Assembly (NCBI GenBank): GCA_963842355.1
Contig: CAWJGC010000007.1
Span: forward strand, 124,001 to 188,000
DNA: 64,000 bases
Source: JASHPR01 sp963842355
GTDB lineage: Bacteria; Actinomycetota; Actinomycetes; Streptosporangiales; Streptosporangiaceae
Direction of reading: 5' to 3'
Below are positions 29,354 to 38,070 of the stretch, in pieces (position 1 is the stretch's first letter; each line of letters opens with the position of its first letter). Both the position numbers and the translations under genes were made by a program. Below the pieces are notes generated by a model, which was not told the DNA's origin, did no database searches, and worked only from the letters and a program-made list of their open reading frames with translations.

Positions 29354-31602
29354 CCGGGGTCGGGGCCGGCCGGACCGGGCGTGGCCGCCCCGGACGCTCC
29401 GGAAGTCCCGGTCGCTCCCGGCGCCCCGGGGTCAGCCACCTTCCCGTCGGCCGGGGCACTGCCCGCCGCGCCGGCCTCGGCCGCAACGCCCGCGGGCGCC
29501 CGCACCGACCGGGCGAGAAGCTGGGCCACGTCGATCACCTCGAGCGACTCTTTGGCTTCGCCGGAACTCTTCTTGGCGCTGATCGCGTCACCGAGCATGA
29601 CCAGGCAGTACGGGCATCCGGTCGAGATCGTGTCGGGGTTGGTGCCCAGCGCCTCGTCGATGCGCTCGGTGTTGATCCGCTTGCCGATCCGCTCCTCCAT
29701 CCACATCCGCGCCCCGCCGGCCCCGCAGCAGAACCCGCGCTCCTTGCACCGGTGCATCTCCTGGGCCTGGACCCCGGGCACCTGCTCCATGATCTCCCGG
29801 GGCGGGGTGAACACCCGGTTGTGCCGGCCCAGGAAGCACGGGTCATGGTAGGTGATCTTCTCGGAGACCGGCGTCACCGGGGTGAGCCTGCCCTCGGCCA
29901 CCAGCCGGGCCAGCAACTGGGTGTGGTGGATCACCTCGTAGCTCCCGCCAAGCTGCGGGTACTCGTTGGCGAGCGCGTTGAAGCAGTGCGGGCAGCTTGC
30001 GACGATCTTGCGCGCCCCGGCCTCGTTCAGCGTCTCGATGTTCTGCTGGGCCAGCATCGAGAACACGAACTCGTTGCCGATCCGCCGGGCCGGGTCCCCG
30101 GTGCACGTCTCGGCCGGGCCCAGGACCGCGAACGACACGCCGGCCGTGTGCAGAAGCTCAGCGATCGCCCGCGTGGTCCGCTTGGCCCGGTCCTCCAGCG
30201 CCCCGGCGCAGCCCACCCAGAACAGGTACTCCACGTCCTCGCCGATCGGGCCGTCCACGACCGGCACCTCGAAGCCGAGGCCCTCGGCCCACTCCAGTCG
30301 CTTGGCGCCGCCCATCCCCCACGGGTCGCCCTTGTTCTCCAGGTTCTTCAGCATCGACGACGCCTCGGTGGGAAACGCCGACTCGATGAGCACCTGGTGC
30401 CGGCGCATGTCGGTGATGTGGTCGATGTGCTCGATGTCGACCGGGCACTCCTCCACGCAGGCCCCGCAGTTGGTGCAGGACCACAGCACGTCGGGATCGA
30501 TCACGCCGTTCACGGACGAGTCCCCGACCAGGGGGCGCTCCGCCTCGGCCTGCACCGGGTCGGGCAGCTTCGCCCTCGCCTCGTCGGATCCGGCCAGCAG
30601 GTACGGGGCCTTCGCGAACGCGTGATCACGCAGGTCCAGTATCAGCATCTTCGGGGACAGCGGCTTGCCCGTCGCCCAGGCCGGGCACTGCGACTGGCAG
30701 CGCCCGCACTCGGTGCAGGTCGCCATGTCCATCAGGCCCTTCCAGGTGAAGTCCTCGATCTTGCCGCGGCCGAAGATGTCGGTGTCGGGGTCGGCCTCCT
30801 CGAAGTCGAGCACCTTGCCGCCCGATCGCATCGGCTGCAGCGCACGCAGGCCGTTGGGCCGCCGGGAGAACAGCACGTTCAGCGGAGCCAGGATGATGTG
30901 CAGGTGCTTGGAGTACGTGACGACGACCAGGAAGCCGAGGACCACCGCAAGCTGCGCCAGGACGAAGGTGGTCTCCAGCGCCTTGTTCGCGGTCAGGCCG
31001 AGCGGATGGAGCCAGTGCCCGACGATCTGCGAGGCGAAGGCGCCATGCGCGAACGGGAACACGCCGGTGTTGATCTGCGCGCCCCGGTAGAGCAGCAGGG
31101 TCACGATCACCAGGAAGATCAGGGCCAGAACGACCCAGGCGGCGCCGATGTGCGACCCGGCGAACCGTGACTTGCGGCCTTCCTTCTTCGGGTTGGTCCG
31201 CACCCGGATGATCGCGAACGTGATGATGCCGACGAGCACCGCCACTGCGAACAGGTCCTCCAGGAAGCCGATGGCCGCCCAGTGCCCGATCCCGGGAATC
31301 GCGAAGCTGCGGCTGAACAGGTCACCGTAGGCCTCGATGATGGTCAGGATCAGGATGATGAATCCCCAGAACGTGATGAAGTGGGCTATCCCGGGCACCG
31401 ACCACTTGAGCAGCTTGCGCTGCCCGAGTACCTCGGTGATCTCCGTTCCGGCGTCCCGGGCGGGATGCTCCCTGACGGCCTGGATCCGTTCCGGCGCCGG
31501 CTGGCCCGTCCGGCCGAGACGGTACAGCCACCACAGTCTCCGCCCGGCAATGGCGAACGCGACCGCGGTCAGGGCGAGGCCGACGATGATGCGCAGGGCC
31601 AA
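29350..31602 (-). CDS. Membrane-bound Fe-S oxidoreductase (heterodisulfide reductase-like, Rv0338c type)
   Basis: About 750 residues: an N-terminal part with roughly five membrane helices (NarI-like), then a cytoplasmic electron-transfer part. Two [4Fe-4S] motifs are seen, CTECGRCQSQCP and CTNCGACVEECP. Two CCG domains follow, with ETCTGDPARR, SCPHCFNAL, YHDPCFLGRHN and FCCGAGGARMWMEE. The last 50 residues are Ala/Pro/Gly-rich. TTG 31602 is preferred because CCTCC (GGAGG on the coding strand) lies at 31609-31613, whereas the upstream ATG at 31653 has no ribosome site. The mycobacterial homologue is essential but its electron partners are not firmly established. Confidence 0.9.
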   Translation of the reverse strand: MALRIIVGLALTAVAFAIAGRRLWWLYRLGRTGQPAPERIQAVREHPARDAGTEITEVLGQRKLLKWSVPGIAHFITFWGFIILILTIIEAYGDLFSRSFAIPGIGHWAAIGFLEDLFAVAVLVGIITFAIIRVRTNPKKEGRKSRFAGSHIGAAWVVLALIFLVIVTLLLYRGAQINTGVFPFAHGAFASQIVGHWLHPLGLTANKALETTFVLAQLAVVLGFLVVVTYSKHLHIILAPLNVLFSRRPNGLRALQPMRSGGKVLDFEEADPDTDIFGRGKIEDFTWKGLMDMATCTECGRCQSQCPAWATGKPLSPKMLILDLRDHAFAKAPYLLAGSDEARAKLPDPVQAEAERPLVGDSSVNGVIDPDVLWSCTNCGACVEECPVDIEHIDHITDMRRHQVLIESAFPTEASSMLKNLENKGDPWGMGGAKRLEWAEGLGFEVPVVDGPIGEDVEYLFWVGCAGALEDRAKRTTRAIAELLHTAGVSFAVLGPAETCTGDPARRIGNEFVFSMLAQQNIETLNEAGARKIVASCPHCFNALANEYPQLGGSYEVIHHTQLLARLVAEGRLTPVTPVSEKITYHDPCFLGRHNRVFTPPREIMEQVPGVQAQEMHRCKERGFCCGAGGARMWMEERIGKRINTERIDEALGTNPDTISTGCPYCLVMLGDAISAKKSSGEAKESLEVIDVAQLLARSVRAPAGVAAEAGAAGSAPADGKVADPGAPGATGTSGASGAATPGPAGPDPG

Positions 31603-31654
31603 GGCATACCTCCGGGTTCCGGGTTGGGTGCCAGCGTACGCCGGGCCCACCATT

Positions 31655-33490
31655 TTACCGATCAGTAACTTTCGGCTGGATCCGCCAGGCCAGAACGCCC
31701 CCTGACCGAACGGCCGGCCGCCCGAACAGCCGCGCCAGGTAGCGCCCGAGGGGCGAGCCGGGACTGGTGACGGCCACCACGGCCGACGGCCGCCAGGTGT
31801 TCAGGTCCGATCTCACCTGTGCCGCCGTCGGCGCGGCCACGGGATTGCCGGACCAGAGCCCGTCGAGGTACTGGGCCGTGACGGCCACGCCGTTGCCGTC
31901 CACGTAGGCCTGCCCGTTCCAGGCGGGCCCGGTGAAGTAGCCCCCGATCAGCGAGGCCGGCTCTCCGGTATCGGCCTGCCAGCGCAGCGCGGCGGTGAGC
32001 GTGGCCGTCGGGACCGGGACCACAAGGACCCGGCCGCCGGGCGGTAGCCGCAGGGCAGCGAAGGTCGCGTTCCAGCCCGGCGGGAGCGGCGTGGTGGCGG
32101 CCGCTGGGAGCGGCCGCGGGACCAGGGGCAGGCAGGCGAGGACCGCCGTCGCGGTCACCAGCGCCGCGCCCGGGCGGACGGTGTCCACCGCTCGCCTCAT
32201 CGAGGCCGCTTTCGCCCGCGCCAGATCCAGGCAGAACGCCAGCAGCGCCGCCGCCACGCCGTCCGCCACCAGGGACAGCCGATCGGGCAGCACCGCCCCG
32301 AGCACCGGGATGCCTTCGAGCCAGTGCCAGGGCAGGGTGACACCAGGATGGACAGCCCCGCCGATCAGAGGATGACCGCCGAGCGACAGCAGTTCCAGCA
32401 CCACCAGGGCCACGGCGGTGGCCCGGACGGCGGGCCGCCGCCAGAAGGCCAGTGCCCCGGCGACCAGGACCGCGATCAGCGGCCAGCCCAGGTAGGCCAG
32501 GTACTCCGGGACCCCGCCCTGGTAGCCGGCGGCGATCGCCGCGCTTCTGGCCGTGTGGAAGAGCAGGTAACGCGACGGGATCACGAACGAGGCCAGGTCG
32601 TTCTTAAAAAAATCGGGCGTGAACGCGCTGCCGTGCTGGGTCAACGGGCCGAAGAATTGCACCCACAGCGGGTAGCCGGCCAGCAGTAGCGTGACCGCGG
32701 CCGCGACGCCGAGCCCGGCCGCCGTCGGCCGCCACCGGCTGGCCGCGACGCGCGGCTGGCCCAGGGCGAGCACGGCCAGCATCAGCAGTCCGGCCACGGC
32801 GGTGAGCACGAGCAGTTCTTCGGAGATGAACAACTGCACGGTCACGAGCAGGCCGAGCAGGAGGCCGGCGCGAACCGGGGCCTGCGAGCGCAGGGCCAGG
32901 CGCAGGCCCGCGTGGATGATCAGGGGAGGGAGGATGCCCAGCTGGAGATCGGAGTGGCCGACGGCCGCGTGCAGCAGGGCCGGAGAGAAGCCGTAGACCG
33001 CCCCGGCGAGGGCCGCGGCGCCGAGGCCGACCTCCCAGCGCCGCAGCACCAGGAAGAGGCTGGCCGCCGAGCCGGCGAAGCCGGCGGTCGCCAGCACGGT
33101 GAGCGCGGTCTGCGGGCCGAGGAGCAGCGTCACGGGCGCGAGCAGCACGCCCGGGAGCGGCATAGCGGTGTTCCACATCAGGTTGATGCCCTGCGGCGCG
33201 TTCATCGCGGCCGTGACCAGCGCCGGCAGCCGGCCGTGCAGCACCGCCGTGGCGTCGTAGCGCAGGAACCAGGCGAACAGGTCGGCGTCGTTCGGGTTCC
33301 CGGCGATCGCGCGCGACGCGGGATCGGCCCACAGGTGCCACGTCACCACCACGGCGCCCAGCAGGTAGCAGGTCAGGGTCAGGGCGGTCGCCAGGCCGTC
33401 ACGGCCCAGCCGCGCGCGCGAGGCGGCCGCGGTCGGCGACGTGGCCGGCGGCAAGACTCGCGCCAACGGGACTCCTTCTGGTTCGCGCAT
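31655..33490 (-). CDS. Polytopic membrane protein, GT-C glycosyltransferase-like
   Basis: A 611-residue protein with roughly ten to twelve hydrophobic helices and a periplasmic-type C-terminal domain from about residue 470. The first outside loop has NPNDADLFAWFLRYD, whose acidic Asp-Ala-Asp could serve as the catalytic loop of a GT-C enzyme using polyprenyl-phosphate sugars; this is inference. No named family is recognised with certainty. A 53-bp palindromic element separates it from the DUF2079 gene on the same strand. The stop lies 52 bp before the preferred start of the Fe-S gene. Confidence 0.75.
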   Translation of the reverse strand: MREPEGVPLARVLPPATSPTAAASRARLGRDGLATALTLTCYLLGAVVVTWHLWADPASRAIAGNPNDADLFAWFLRYDATAVLHGRLPALVTAAMNAPQGINLMWNTAMPLPGVLLAPVTLLLGPQTALTVLATAGFAGSAASLFLVLRRWEVGLGAAALAGAVYGFSPALLHAAVGHSDLQLGILPPLIIHAGLRLALRSQAPVRAGLLLGLLVTVQLFISEELLVLTAVAGLLMLAVLALGQPRVAASRWRPTAAGLGVAAAVTLLLAGYPLWVQFFGPLTQHGSAFTPDFFKNDLASFVIPSRYLLFHTARSAAIAAGYQGGVPEYLAYLGWPLIAVLVAGALAFWRRPAVRATAVALVVLELLSLGGHPLIGGAVHPGVTLPWHWLEGIPVLGAVLPDRLSLVADGVAAALLAFCLDLARAKAASMRRAVDTVRPGAALVTATAVLACLPLVPRPLPAAATTPLPPGWNATFAALRLPPGGRVLVVPVPTATLTAALRWQADTGEPASLIGGYFTGPAWNGQAYVDGNGVAVTAQYLDGLWSGNPVAAPTAAQVRSDLNTWRPSAVVAVTSPGSPLGRYLARLFGRPAVRSGGVLAWRIQPKVTDR

Positions 33491-33492
33491 TT

Positions 33493-33545
33493 CATGATCC
33501 CGGAGCGGCAGGCGCGGATGTCGCGCTCAATGCTCCGGGATCATG
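33493..33545. repeat. 53-bp palindromic intergenic element, copy 3
   Basis: Perfect 14-base arms, CATGATCCCGGAGC (33493-33506) and GCTCCGGGATCATG (33532-33545), enclose a 25-base loop. It fills most of the 80-bp gap between two membrane-protein genes. Read on the minus strand, it matches the other copies in arm length, loop length, the TGATC in the arm and a TTG/GCG pattern in the loop. Confidence 0.88.
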
Positions 33546-33570
33546 GGAACCCCCGCGACCCAGGCGGCCG

Positions 33571-35397
33571 CTAGCCACCGGGCGCTCCGGCCCGGAGGAA
33601 TACGTAGACGCCGTCGTTGACGTAGATCTGGCGGTAGCGCACGCCGCGGTTCAGGCTCTCGACGAAGGCCAGCACGTTGGCGGGCGGCGGCTGCCAGTCG
33701 GTGCTGGCCGTGTCGAACACCACGTACTTCGTGGCGGGATTGGTCGCGCTGTTGCCGAGCCAGTAGGTGTCGGTCCTGACCGCGAGCGGAGCCAGGAGGT
33801 CGAGGTCGGTGGCGACCTGGGCACCGTCGGGGACCCGGGCCATCGCGGCGCGGGCGGCGGCGGCGTGCGGGCCGATGGTGTAGGTCTGCGGAGTCCACAG
33901 GTAACTCAGCGGGAACTGGAAGGCCAGCGCGGCGGCGATGGCCAGCATCGCCGCGGCTCCGTGGCGCTCCAGGGCGACGCCGAGCCGGCCCCGCTGACCG
34001 GCATCCCCGCCCGCCCGGGCGGCCTGGGCGGGCGGGACGGCGCGGGCGGGCGGGACGGCGCGGGCGGGCGGGACGGCGCGGGCGGGCGGGACGGCGCGGG
34101 CGGCGCGGATCCGGGCGATGCCGTCGATCGCGGCGATGAACACGATCGGCATCACCGTCGCGTTGTAGTGCCAGTTCGTGCCCCAGTACGAGTTATTGGT
34201 CCCGACGAAACGCAGCGCCAGGCTGGGCACGGCGGCGAGCACGAGCGGCGACCGCAGCGCGATGAACGCCGTGGGGAGCAGGATCATCGCCAGGGTCGGC
34301 AGCTTCGTCGAGGACCCGGCGATCAGCTGGCTGATCAGCCCGGCCAGCGAGAGGTGGCCGCCGACCGGGCTGATCGAGCCGCCATCGCTCCAGTACAGGT
34401 AGTGATGGGCCCGGTCGAAGTGCGGGATGATCACGACTATGGCGAGCAGCGACCAGCCCAGTCCCCAGGCGGCCAGGAACAGCCCCGCGATCTGCTCCCG
34501 GTAGACCACCGCCATGATGATCCCGATGGCCGCGACCGTGAACCCCTGATCCTCCTTCACGAAGACCAGGGGCAGCGCCCACCAGACGGCGGCCCGCGTC
34601 CGGCCCCGGACCAGCGCCGACAGCGAGCACGCGAGCAGTGGCACGGCGAAGGCGATCTCGTGGAAGTCGTAGTTCACCATCTGCTGCAGGCCCCACGAGA
34701 AGCCGTAGGCAGCGCCTATGGCGCGGCCGGCGCCGGTCCCTAGCCGGCCGGCCGCCGCGCGGCTGACCGGGACCACGGATACCGCGGCCAGCAGCGCCTG
34801 TGCCACGAGCAGGGTGACCGGGGAGGGGAAGAGACGGAAGAACGGCGCGATCAGGGCGACGATCGGGTGGAAATGGTCGCCGAGCAGGTTGACGCCCGCC
34901 CCCCTGATGTTGACGATCGGCGCGTGCAGGTCGGCGTACTGCTTGACGTACTCGGTGAAGATGCCCAGATCCCAGGAGGACGGGTCGAACCGCAGGTACC
35001 GGAACACCGAGATCGGGACGTAGGCCGCGAAGACCGCCAAGGCGATCAGCCATGGCACCCGGTCGGGCGGCCCGGCTATCTCCGGCGAGCCGGGCCGACC
35101 GGAACCGCCCTCGAACTCCTGCGGCTCCCGGACAACCTCGTGCCGGTCCCCGGCCGCCCACGGCGATTCCCGCGCTGCCCCCGGCGGCTCCCCGAGGGTC
35201 TGCGGCGGCCCCCCAAAGGTCTGCGGCGGCCCCCCAAGGCTCTGCGGCGACTCCCCGGCGACCCGTGGCTCCCCGGCGACCCGTGGCTCCCCGCCGGTCT
35301 GCGGCTCCCCGCCGGTCTGCGGCAGGCGCCCGGCCGCGGCCGAACCCGCCGGCGCGGCGCTAGCGCCCAGCAGCTTCCCATCGCGGCGCATGCCCAC
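33571..35397 (-). CDS. DUF2079 family polytopic membrane protein
   Basis: A 608-residue protein. The first 110 residues are Pro/Gly/Glu-rich with imperfect repeats (QTGGEP, RVAGEP, PPQTFGG) and lack a signal. About ten hydrophobic helices follow. The conserved core SSWDLGIFTEYVKQYADL, DHFHPI, NYDFHEIAFAVPL and VKEDQGF is the DUF2079 pattern, a GT-C-like fold. An ARAVPP repeat coded by a perfect 18-bp x4 array interrupts the protein before the last helices. The C-terminal domain resembles the outer domain of the neighbouring 31655-33490 protein. Possibly a polyprenol-dependent glycosyltransferase; unproven. Confidence 0.82.
   Translation of the reverse strand: MGMRRDGKLLGASAAPAGSAAAGRLPQTGGEPQTGGEPRVAGEPRVAGESPQSLGGPPQTFGGPPQTLGEPPGAARESPWAAGDRHEVVREPQEFEGGSGRPGSPEIAGPPDRVPWLIALAVFAAYVPISVFRYLRFDPSSWDLGIFTEYVKQYADLHAPIVNIRGAGVNLLGDHFHPIVALIAPFFRLFPSPVTLLVAQALLAAVSVVPVSRAAAGRLGTGAGRAIGAAYGFSWGLQQMVNYDFHEIAFAVPLLACSLSALVRGRTRAAVWWALPLVFVKEDQGFTVAAIGIIMAVVYREQIAGLFLAAWGLGWSLLAIVVIIPHFDRAHHYLYWSDGGSISPVGGHLSLAGLISQLIAGSSTKLPTLAMILLPTAFIALRSPLVLAAVPSLALRFVGTNNSYWGTNWHYNATVMPIVFIAAIDGIARIRAARAVPPARAVPPARAVPPARAVPPAQAARAGGDAGQRGRLGVALERHGAAAMLAIAAALAFQFPLSYLWTPQTYTIGPHAAAARAAMARVPDGAQVATDLDLLAPLAVRTDTYWLGNSATNPATKYVVFDTASTDWQPPPANVLAFVESLNRGVRYRQIYVNDGVYVFLRAGAPGG
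34028..34099. repeat. 18-bp x4 tandem array in the DUF2079 gene
   Basis: Four perfect units of GCGGGCGGGACGGCGCGG code on the minus strand for an Ala-Arg-Ala-Val-Pro-Pro repeat. The frame is kept for any copy number. Confidence 0.92.
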
Positions 35398-35638
35398 GGA
35401 TCCCTGCGCGTCCCTTCGCCTGCCGGGGCGCGTCGGCGGCCGATATCGCTGCCGTCCCGCGCCCGTTTCTCATGTAGTGCGACCGTACCGGATCGGCCAG
35501 CGGCCGCTCCCGCGACGGCGAGGCCGTCTACATCGTAGGCAGGATCAGCCCCGTCACCCAGTGCCTGCGATGCGTCAAATACCTGGCCGGTTCGGGCACG
35601 GACAGGCCGGGAGCCGCGCCAAGGAGGCTGCCGCGCTT

Positions 35639-35691
35639 CCTGATCTTGGAGAGTTGCGTGCGCTATTTGACAAAAAGTCTCCAGGATCAGG
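35639..35691. repeat. 53-bp palindromic intergenic element, copy 2
   Basis: Arms CCTGATCTTGGAGA (35639-35652) and TCTCCAGGATCAGG (35678-35691) pair with one mismatch around a 25-base loop. The inner arms TGGAGAGTT/AAGTCTCCA and their 19-base spacing are identical to copy 1 at 5447-5483. Confidence 0.88.
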
Positions 35692-35741
35692 GAATCGGCT
35701 GCGAGGACTCGGCGCCGGGCCCAGTCTGGCGGGGCCAGCAG

Positions 35742-35896
35742 GCTGGGGATGACGCTGGTGCGGGGCTGTGGGGCTGGGGATGACGCTGGTGCGGGGCTGT
35801 GGGGCTGGGGATGACGCTGGTGCGGGGCTGTGGGGCTGGGGATGACGCTGGTGCGGGGCTGTGGGGCTGGGGATGACGCTGGTGCGAGGCTGTGGG
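35742..35896. repeat. 31-bp x5 intergenic tandem array
   Basis: Five head-to-tail units of 31 bp start at 35742, 35773, 35804, 35835 and 35866. Each begins GCTGGGGATGACGCTGGTGC and continues GGGGCTGTGGG; the last has one A for G. It is purine-rich on the plus strand with many G-runs. Because the period is not a multiple of three, it is not a coding repeat. Confidence 0.95.
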
Positions 35897-36097
35897 GCGG
35901 GGTTCGGCGGGGTGGGGGCTAGGGTCGGGCGGGCGCACCGACGTGCGCCGTCCCGGGGAATGCTCGGCCGGGCGTCCTTCTTACTCTTGCGGGGCCTGTA
36001 TGTCGGCGCTGGCGCCGTCCGGCAAAGCTGTCCGGCCTGCCGCCCGGGAGTCCGGCCGGGAATCTGAGCCGGACGGAATACCAGGGTCCTCCGTAAA

Positions 36098-36118
36098 GTT
36101 GAGCACAGTAGGCTCAAG
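36098..36118 (+). promoter_or_regulatory. HspR-binding HAIR site 1
   Basis: TTGAG (36099-36103) and CTCAA (36113-36117) are nine bases apart, which matches the HAIR consensus CTTGAGT-N7-ACTCAAG bound by HspR with DnaK as corepressor. It lies about 100 bp upstream of dnaK, in the operon that also codes HspR. Confidence 0.8.
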
Positions 36119-36149
36119 TCATTTGCCAGGCAGACTGCAGCGTGGCAGG

Positions 36150-36170
36150 CTTGCGCCCGACAGACTCAAC
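36150..36170 (+). promoter_or_regulatory. HAIR-like site 2
   Basis: CTTGCGC-N7-ACTCAAC has the exact spacing of the HAIR consensus, with a well-matched right arm and a degraded left arm. It sits 31 bp before the dnaK ATG. Streptomyces dnaK promoters also carry several HAIR repeats. Confidence 0.5.
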
Positions 36171-36201
36171 TTTAGGCACACGAGCACACAAGGAAGAACT
36201 C

Positions 36202-38070
36202 ATGGCACGAGCGGTAGGCATCGACCTGGGGACGACCAACTCCGTCGTCGCAGTTCTCGAGGGCGGGGAGCCCACGGTCATCGCCAATGCGGAGGGCTCG
36301 CGGACGACCCCGTCCGTGGTCGCCTTCGCGAAGAACGGCGAGGTACTGGTCGGCGAGGTGGCCAAGCGGCAGGCAGTGACCAACGTGGACCGGACGATCC
36401 GCTCGGTCAAGCGCCAGATGGGCACCGACTGGTCCGTCTCCATCGACGGCAAGAAGTTCACCGCGCAGCAGATCAGCGCGTTCGTCCTGCAGAAGCTGAA
36501 GCGGGACGCCGAGGCGTACCTGGGCGAGACGATCACCGACGCGGTGATCACCGTGCCCGCGTACTTCAGCGACGCGCAGCGGCAGGCCACCAAGGAGGCC
36601 GGCCAGATCGCCGGGCTGAACGTCCTGCGGATCATCAACGAGCCCACCTCCGCGGCCCTGGCTTACCACCTGGACAAGGACAACGAGGCCACGATCCTGG
36701 TCTTCGACCTGGGTGGCGGCACGTTCGACGTCTCGCTGCTCGAAGTCGGCGAGGGCGTGGTCGAGGTCAAGGCCACCAGCGGTGACAACCACCTGGGCGG
36801 CGACGACTGGGACCAGCGGATCGTGGACTGGCTGGTCAAGGACTTCAAGAACAGCTACGGCACCGACCTGTCCAAGGACAAGATGGCGCTGCAGCGACTG
36901 CGGGAGACCGCGGAGAAGGCCAAGATCGAGCTGTCGGCTTCCGCCGAGACCCAGATCAACCTGCCCTACATCACCCACTCCGAGCAGGGCCCGCTGCACC
37001 TGGACACCAAGCTGTCCCGGGCGGAGTTCCAGAAGATGACCTCTGACCTGCTCGACCGGTGCAAGGCGCCGTTCCAGCAGGTGATCAAGGACGCCGGGGT
37101 GAAGCTCGGGGACATCCAGCACGTGGTGCTGGTCGGCGGGTCCACCCGGATGCCGGCGGTGGTCGACCTGGTCAAGGACCTGACCGGCGGCAAGGAGCCG
37201 AACAAGGGCGTCAACCCGGACGAGGTCGTGGCGGTCGGCGCGGCCCTGCAGGCCGGCGTGCTCAAGGGCGAGGTCAAGGACGTCCTGCTGCTGGACGTGA
37301 CCCCGCTGTCGCTGGGCATCGAGACCAAGGGCGGCATCTTCACCAAGCTGATCGAGCGCAACACCACGATCCCGACCAAGCGCTCGGAGATCTTCACCAC
37401 CGCTGACGACAACCAGCCGTCGGTGCAGATCCAGGTGTTCCAGGGCGAGCGTGAGATCGCCGCGTACAACAAGAAGCTCGGCATGTTCGAGCTGGCCGGC
37501 CTGGCTCCGGCGCCGCGCGGCATCCCGCAGATCGAGGTCACCTTCGACATCGACGCGAACGGCATCGTGAACGTGTCCGCCAAGGACCTCGGCACCGGCA
37601 AGCAGCAGTCCGTGACCATCTCGGGCGGCTCGGCGCTGGCCAAGGACGACATCGAGCGGATGATGGCGGACGCGGAGAAGTACGCGGAAGAGGACCGCAA
37701 GCGCCGTGAGGAGGCCGAGGTCCGCAACCGCGGTGAGAGCCTGGCCTACACCACGGAGAAGTTCCTGGCCGAAAACGCCGACAAGGTTCCCGCCGACGTC
37801 AAGTCCGAGGTCGAGGCCTCGATCGCCGAGCTGAAGCGGACCTTGGAGGGCACCGACACCGAGGCGATCCGGGTGGCCAGCGAGAACGCCGCTCAGGTCA
37901 GCCAGAAGATGGGAACGGCCATCTACGCGCAGTCCCAGGCCGCGAGCGCCGCGGGCGCCCAGGCCGGCGGCGCGGAGGCCCCGTCGGACACCGCCGGTGA
38001 CGATGACGTCGTCGAGGCCGAGATCGTCGACGACGAGAAGCCGGGTGAGCACGAGGGTGGCGCCGCCTGA
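36202..38070 (+). CDS. dnaK: Chaperone DnaK (Hsp70)
   Basis: ATP-dependent Hsp70 chaperone, 622 residues. The nucleotide-binding domain begins AVGIDLGTTNSVVAVLEGG, and the phosphate-2 loop is VFDLGGGTFDVSLLEVG. Adenosine-binding VLVGGSTRMPAV precedes the linker DVLLLDVTPLSLGIET. The substrate domain is followed by a lid and an acidic Gly/Ala-rich tail ending in EHEGGAA. ATG 36202 has AGGAAG at 36191-36196 and directly precedes the conserved start. It is the first gene of a heat-shock operon, under two HAIR sites, with TGATG overlap into grpE. As well as folding proteins, it is the known corepressor of HspR. Confidence 0.98.
   Translation: MARAVGIDLGTTNSVVAVLEGGEPTVIANAEGSRTTPSVVAFAKNGEVLVGEVAKRQAVTNVDRTIRSVKRQMGTDWSVSIDGKKFTAQQISAFVLQKLKRDAEAYLGETITDAVITVPAYFSDAQRQATKEAGQIAGLNVLRIINEPTSAALAYHLDKDNEATILVFDLGGGTFDVSLLEVGEGVVEVKATSGDNHLGGDDWDQRIVDWLVKDFKNSYGTDLSKDKMALQRLRETAEKAKIELSASAETQINLPYITHSEQGPLHLDTKLSRAEFQKMTSDLLDRCKAPFQQVIKDAGVKLGDIQHVVLVGGSTRMPAVVDLVKDLTGGKEPNKGVNPDEVVAVGAALQAGVLKGEVKDVLLLDVTPLSLGIETKGGIFTKLIERNTTIPTKRSEIFTTADDNQPSVQIQVFQGEREIAAYNKKLGMFELAGLAPAPRGIPQIEVTFDIDANGIVNVSAKDLGTGKQQSVTISGGSALAKDDIERMMADAEKYAEEDRKRREEAEVRNRGESLAYTTEKFLAENADKVPADVKSEVEASIAELKRTLEGTDTEAIRVASENAAQVSQKMGTAIYAQSQAASAAGAQAGGAEAPSDTAGDDDVVEAEIVDDEKPGEHEGGAA

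Larger units (their letters stand above)
35398..36097. other. Repeat-rich intergenic region before dnaK
   Basis: About 700 bp between the divergent DUF2079 and dnaK genes with no accepted gene. It contains the 53-bp palindromic element (35639-35691) and a 31-bp x5 array (35742-35896). The open frames across it are the repeat read in different phases (Pro/Ser/His-rich on the minus strand) and are not genes. Confidence 0.6.

Noticed and set aside
35575..36117. Pro/Ser/His-rich minus-strand ORFs over the 31-bp array
   Set aside because: They are the repeat read in changing phases; a 31-bp period cannot keep a frame.
36172..38052. 626-codon minus-strand open frame opposite dnaK
   Set aside because: Shadow of dnaK, a well-known effect in high-GC genomes; no independent support.
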